Under the pieces are notes generated by a model that had not been told where the DNA came from, made no database searches, and saw only the letters and a program-made list of their open reading frames with translations. The position numbers and the translations under genes are program-made. A DNA stretch of 64,000 nt, taken from contig NC_079879.1 of NCBI RefSeq assembly GCF_029227915.1, forward strand, positions 20,970,501 to 21,034,500. Reading direction: 5' to 3'. Below are positions 60,121 through 64,000 of the stretch, piece after piece. Position 1 is the first letter of the stretch. Every line of letters starts with the position of its first letter. The stretch is from Hydractinia symbiolongicarpus (taxonomy: Eukaryota; Cnidaria; Hydrozoa; Anthoathecata; Hydractiniidae).

Positions 60121-63100
60121 GTCAGAAGTATCGCGATTAAATTCTAACGTTTATCTAACTATAACTTTCTGTTTTAAACGCTAGACCCAATTTTGAATGA
60201 AATAGAATAACATGTATCACTTTTGATTAAGCCAACTTAACAGACAAACACCAGTTGCCAGAAGTGACATGCTGTCAAAAAAATCAACATTTTGTTTATC
60301 TGGTGCATAAAATAAACCAATTACCGGCACCTAATTACTTCAAATTTAATATATATTTGGCAGGTCTTCAAAAACACAATAAAGTGATAAAATAGCGCCT
60401 TTATCACCTTGACTGCGTTAAATATTGACTGGACATTTTGGCAAAGATCACAAATTTTGTTGTTATTGTTATTATTTTCAAAAATAAGGTCATTAGGAAT
60501 TACACACGAGCAAGGTAATTGAATGCATAAGCTAGTAAAGGGAAATTTAACATCCTTTACGATTTCCTTTCACACAATAACCTTCCAGACATCCTATAAT
60601 ATTGTGCATCTGCTGGCCTGCATATTTTATTGAGTGTCTTAAACAGAGTACAATGTACATTTGACGTGCACTAGAGTTGGAGGGTTATACAACAAAGTGA
60701 TTATGTGAAGAATACCATCTTCTCCATATTATAAAATTGATTGGAGGAGCCACAAGTGTACTTTTATGTAAACTGTAATTAAATTACACCTACGAGTAAT
60801 TCAAAACAAAGCCGCAAGACTAATTTAACTCATTATCTCTTTGAAAGCAGGAACCTGAACCACATGACCTGTTGATTATTTTTCAGTAGTTTTTTCACCT
60901 CTAATGTTGGCTTATCTGTTATTTTTTCTTCTTATTGTTTATATTCCTTGAAGATAGGTCGGTTGCTTTTTATTCACAACAGCGAAAGACATCAGCATAT
61001 ACAATAAAAGCAAACGTAATCCATTTTTAAGTTACCTTTGAATTGACTATTTTTAGCTTTACCAGTTCGTTTGCATGCTAGTTTATTGTTTACGTATAGT
61101 TTAACGTACGTACAATGGCACGTTGCGGAAAAAGTTTTTAAGGAAGTGCAAAGTTTTATAGTTAGAAAAATGATCAAAACAAACCAAAACATATTTTCGA
61201 AATTTGTCAAGTCTGTAAAAATAATTCGTAACATATCAGGGAAATTTGCAATTTTCACTCAATTTCTATATTCACAAAGTGATGATAAAAGGGGTACAAA
61301 AGTTTAGATCTTTATTTAGTTCTATTGCCATGAAAATATTTCAACAAATAATCTATATTTAGCAAAAGCATTTAAGAATCATTCTCTTTAATGTAAAAAA
61401 AAGACAAAAACAATTTCGTCCTCTTTTCTCCTTCAAATTATTGCGAAGTCAAACTAGCTCACTAGTATTTTAAAAAGCATGAAAACTCATAACAGTCTTC
61501 GTTACTATGCACATGATTTTGGACAAAATTTAACTCAGTTCAATGTCGATTCCATTTCAGTTAAAATGACCGAAAAAATCATTCTGCTCGAAAAGATGTT
61601 TGTGCAAACACGATTTACTCAAATTGACAATAAGTTCCACTGCACTGTCCCGTATTGCTTAAAAGATGTTGCTGTGGTTGAAATAATTTATACTGCATGT
61701 ACCCAACACAAACAAGAAGGAAAAATATAATGCCGATGTGATGTTATTAATGTTTTTAAAAATACCAATATACTTTAGTGCTTCCAGATGAGCTGAATGG
61801 TGCACGTTTGTCAGAAATATTATTGGCATTTCAACAAGATAGCTACTAGAATATTTAAGTCTTGGACTCTTTATTGAATTTCTTTATGTTTGTGTTATTT
61901 TCGTTGAAAAATCTCTTACAGTAAAGGAGTATTCGAACAAGTCTCTCTAGAATGCAAATCATACATTTTTTCCCTCATCATTTGATGGTTACAACTGTCC
62001 AATATTCCAATTGAGTAAGAACGAGCAGATTTTAATTAAACAAAAACACGGGTTAGCGCAAAAAGAGCAAGCAAATAATAATTTTTTCGCAAATTTTCAA
62101 GTCAAAAACGAAGGACGCAATTATTTTAAAAAAATGTGCCAAAGCATTGCTGCTATGGTAATGGTGAACTGGTTAAGAAATATTACGTAGCTAATAACAA
62201 AATAAAACGGAAGGGAGTTTCGCATGTCTTACCTAAAAAAAATTAAATTTCATATTTATATTATCTATCTAATATACTTATAGACAATTTAATTTCCTGT
62301 TACATCCAATTAATTTTTTTTTTTTTTAAAAAAAACAAGGAACCTTTGAAAAAATGAATATAATGAATGTGTGTCTGAATTATTACAGTATCCTTAAAGA
62401 TTGTTCGCAATTTCCTAACATTTTTCAAAACTTACTTAACTGTAAGGACAATAACACGCCTTGTACGCATTGATCACAGTTTATATGCCGGTACTAAGTC
62501 AGTTTATATATCCGGCCAGCATGCTTAAGAAATTTAAAAGGAATAACTTTACAGTTTTTGATCTTTAACCAAGTGTAAGGCCCATTATATAAGCTGTGCC
62601 GTGTCCACCTGAACTTATGAATTATTTTTCACAGCTCAGTTTAAGGTCGAACCGTGAACACCATTAAAATATCTATTCTAAATGAATGGAAATATGCGTA
62701 TGTCACAGCTAAGTCAACTGTGTGCCATAGCTCGGTTCGGCATGGCTAAGTATTGGTTTATAAGCTGTGTCACGCCGGGTTCAGTACATCGGTGTAGCGA
62801 TATGAAATTGAAAACGATTAACGTCTCCTCCTTCAATTTGTAAATAGAAACTCATTTATAGCAGGTGGTTACGAAAAGAAATACATTTTAGAGTTTTTTC
62901 TAATACGCACCTTTAATACATTCCTCCCACATCTTTTCTGTAAACAAAGTGATGCTGCAATTTTTAAATGAATAAGCCTTGTTAAAAATGTCCAATTTTT
63001 GTCCTCCTACACAGTTCTATTGATTATGTGCTTTTGGTAACATTTAAGTAGAGACGAATTACTTACGATGAGTCATAAGCCTGATATTTCTTATTCAATA

Positions 63101-63380
63101 TCTGGTTCGTTTAAATTTTTTTTGCTACTTTAGTAGTTACGGAGATTAGTTTTAATGCTGCGTCAAACCTAAAGAATAATGCAATAAAAAAGGTGGAAAA
63201 TCGAACCACACAAATTTAACTTTAGCGCATAATGGTGTGTCCCTACTGAATGTAACATCTAAAAATTACAACAACAACAGAAGTAAAAACAAATAGTTTT
63301 ACAGTTTATCGAAGATTTTTTTCGAAACCATCGGACACGGGAAAGTGATTTGCGCATTAAAATCGTAGTTGAATGAGTAC
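60121..63380. other. Non-coding interval
   Basis: Nothing recognised with confidence. The frame at 61479-61730 (83 codons) has reasonable composition but no domain and no splice context. 62590-62790 has several short inverted, ctgtg/cacag-type repeats that may be a decayed MITE. Confidence 0.4.
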
Positions 63381-63384
63381 TACA

Positions 63385-64000
63385 ATATACTCTCCGGTTA
63401 GCGGACATTATCGGTGTATGACTAAAGTGTCCGCTAAATGAAAGAGTCCGCCTTTTGTAAAGTTTAACATTTTAAGCCGAAAATTAGAAAATAAAGCCGA
63501 ATTTTGTATCACAAAGGAAAAATAACAAATGATAATGTAATATTAACATAATGATAACGAAAAAGACTTTCAATCTTTACAGATCTTTAAAGTCTTTCAA
63601 ATTTTATCAAATAATGGATAAATGATTAAAGATGTTATTTTAAAAAGTCTCTAGTCTCTCCTTAATGGAGAAAAGAGTTTCTCTTTCCTTTCTATATTTA
63701 TCGTTTATTTTTTCAGCTCGTCACCATCTTCGTCATCGTCATCAGATGAAATCTCTTCTATATTTCCAGACTCTTTTCGAATATATTCATCTACACATTT
63801 TTTTAGGGAGCTTACTTTCCAATCTATTTCATCTGAACTATTCATAACTGTCTATTTTTCTTTGCTTGCTATTGATTTTTTTAGACTGTCCGTTAATTGG
63901 AGCGAAAAAACCCCATGTTTGCTCTTTGGTGCTAAAAATATTGTCTACTAATTAGAGTGTCGATTAATTAAGTGTCCGGTATTTGGAAAGTTTTTTATGA
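63385..64000 (-). mobile_element. pogo/Tigger-like element running off the right edge
   Basis: The left end has actctccggttagcggacat and gtgtccgctaaatgaaagag. The right end, near 63885-63990, has inverted versions (gactgtccgttaattggagc, gtgtccggtatttggaaag). Between them, on the minus strand (63843-63703), a frame reads MNSSDEIDWKVSSLKKCVDE and an acidic tail EEISSDDDDEDGDELKK, stop. Tandem variants of a gac/gtccg(c/t)taat motif near both ends are usual for pogo/jerky-type elements. The outermost right terminus may be outside the window. Confidence 0.5.

Overview
This is a window of AT-rich eukaryotic nuclear DNA. GT-AG introns, low gene density and many decayed transposons fit an invertebrate animal. 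A secreted astacin-kringle protease and the mix of mobile elements (CR1/L2-like LINE, CACTA, P element, pogo, Polinton-like) suggest a cnidarian, perhaps a hydrozoan. The species assignment is inference; no sequence search was possible.

Layout. 1.95-4.55 kb: broken LINE. About 6.7-23.8 kb and 25.05-39.8 kb: two copies of one segmental tandem duplication. Each copy carries two members of a small secreted-protein family. Unit 1 has gene A (7.84-13.08 kb, dead: exon 3 missing, last exon split by a 3,282-bp CACTA transposon) and gene C (18.70-19.76 kb, intact). Unit 2 has gene B (27.41-30.26 kb, intact), gene D (31.96-32.62 kb, dead), an orphan last exon E (34.2 kb) and a P-element remnant (35.4-38.5 kb). 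40.2-40.7 kb: pogo/Tigger remnant. 40.9-43.9 kb: GC-richer Polinton/Maverick-like remnant. 45.44-47.64 kb, minus strand: a complete five-exon astacin metalloprotease with a C-terminal kringle (407 aa). 47.7-64 kb: mostly non-coding, with a few dispersed repeats and a pogo-like element at the right edge.

The most interesting content is the A/B/C/D/E family. None of its exons is long enough to stand out as an ORF, but they emerge by comparing the duplicated units. Intact products are 176 aa (C) and 178 aa (B): a 20-residue signal peptide, an amphipathic helix, a 22-codon exon, an exon with two helices and a conserved N-glycosylation site, and a last exon with a long amphipathic helix ending in Cys. 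The inter-exon introns are all phase 0. This exon plan (signal plus helix A / short loop exon / helices B-C / helix D, phases 0-0-0) is that of vertebrate short-chain helical cytokines such as IL-2. Sequence homology to any cytokine is not claimed. The tandem duplication followed by reciprocal loss (A and D dead, B and C alive) left one working copy of each ancestral paralogue.
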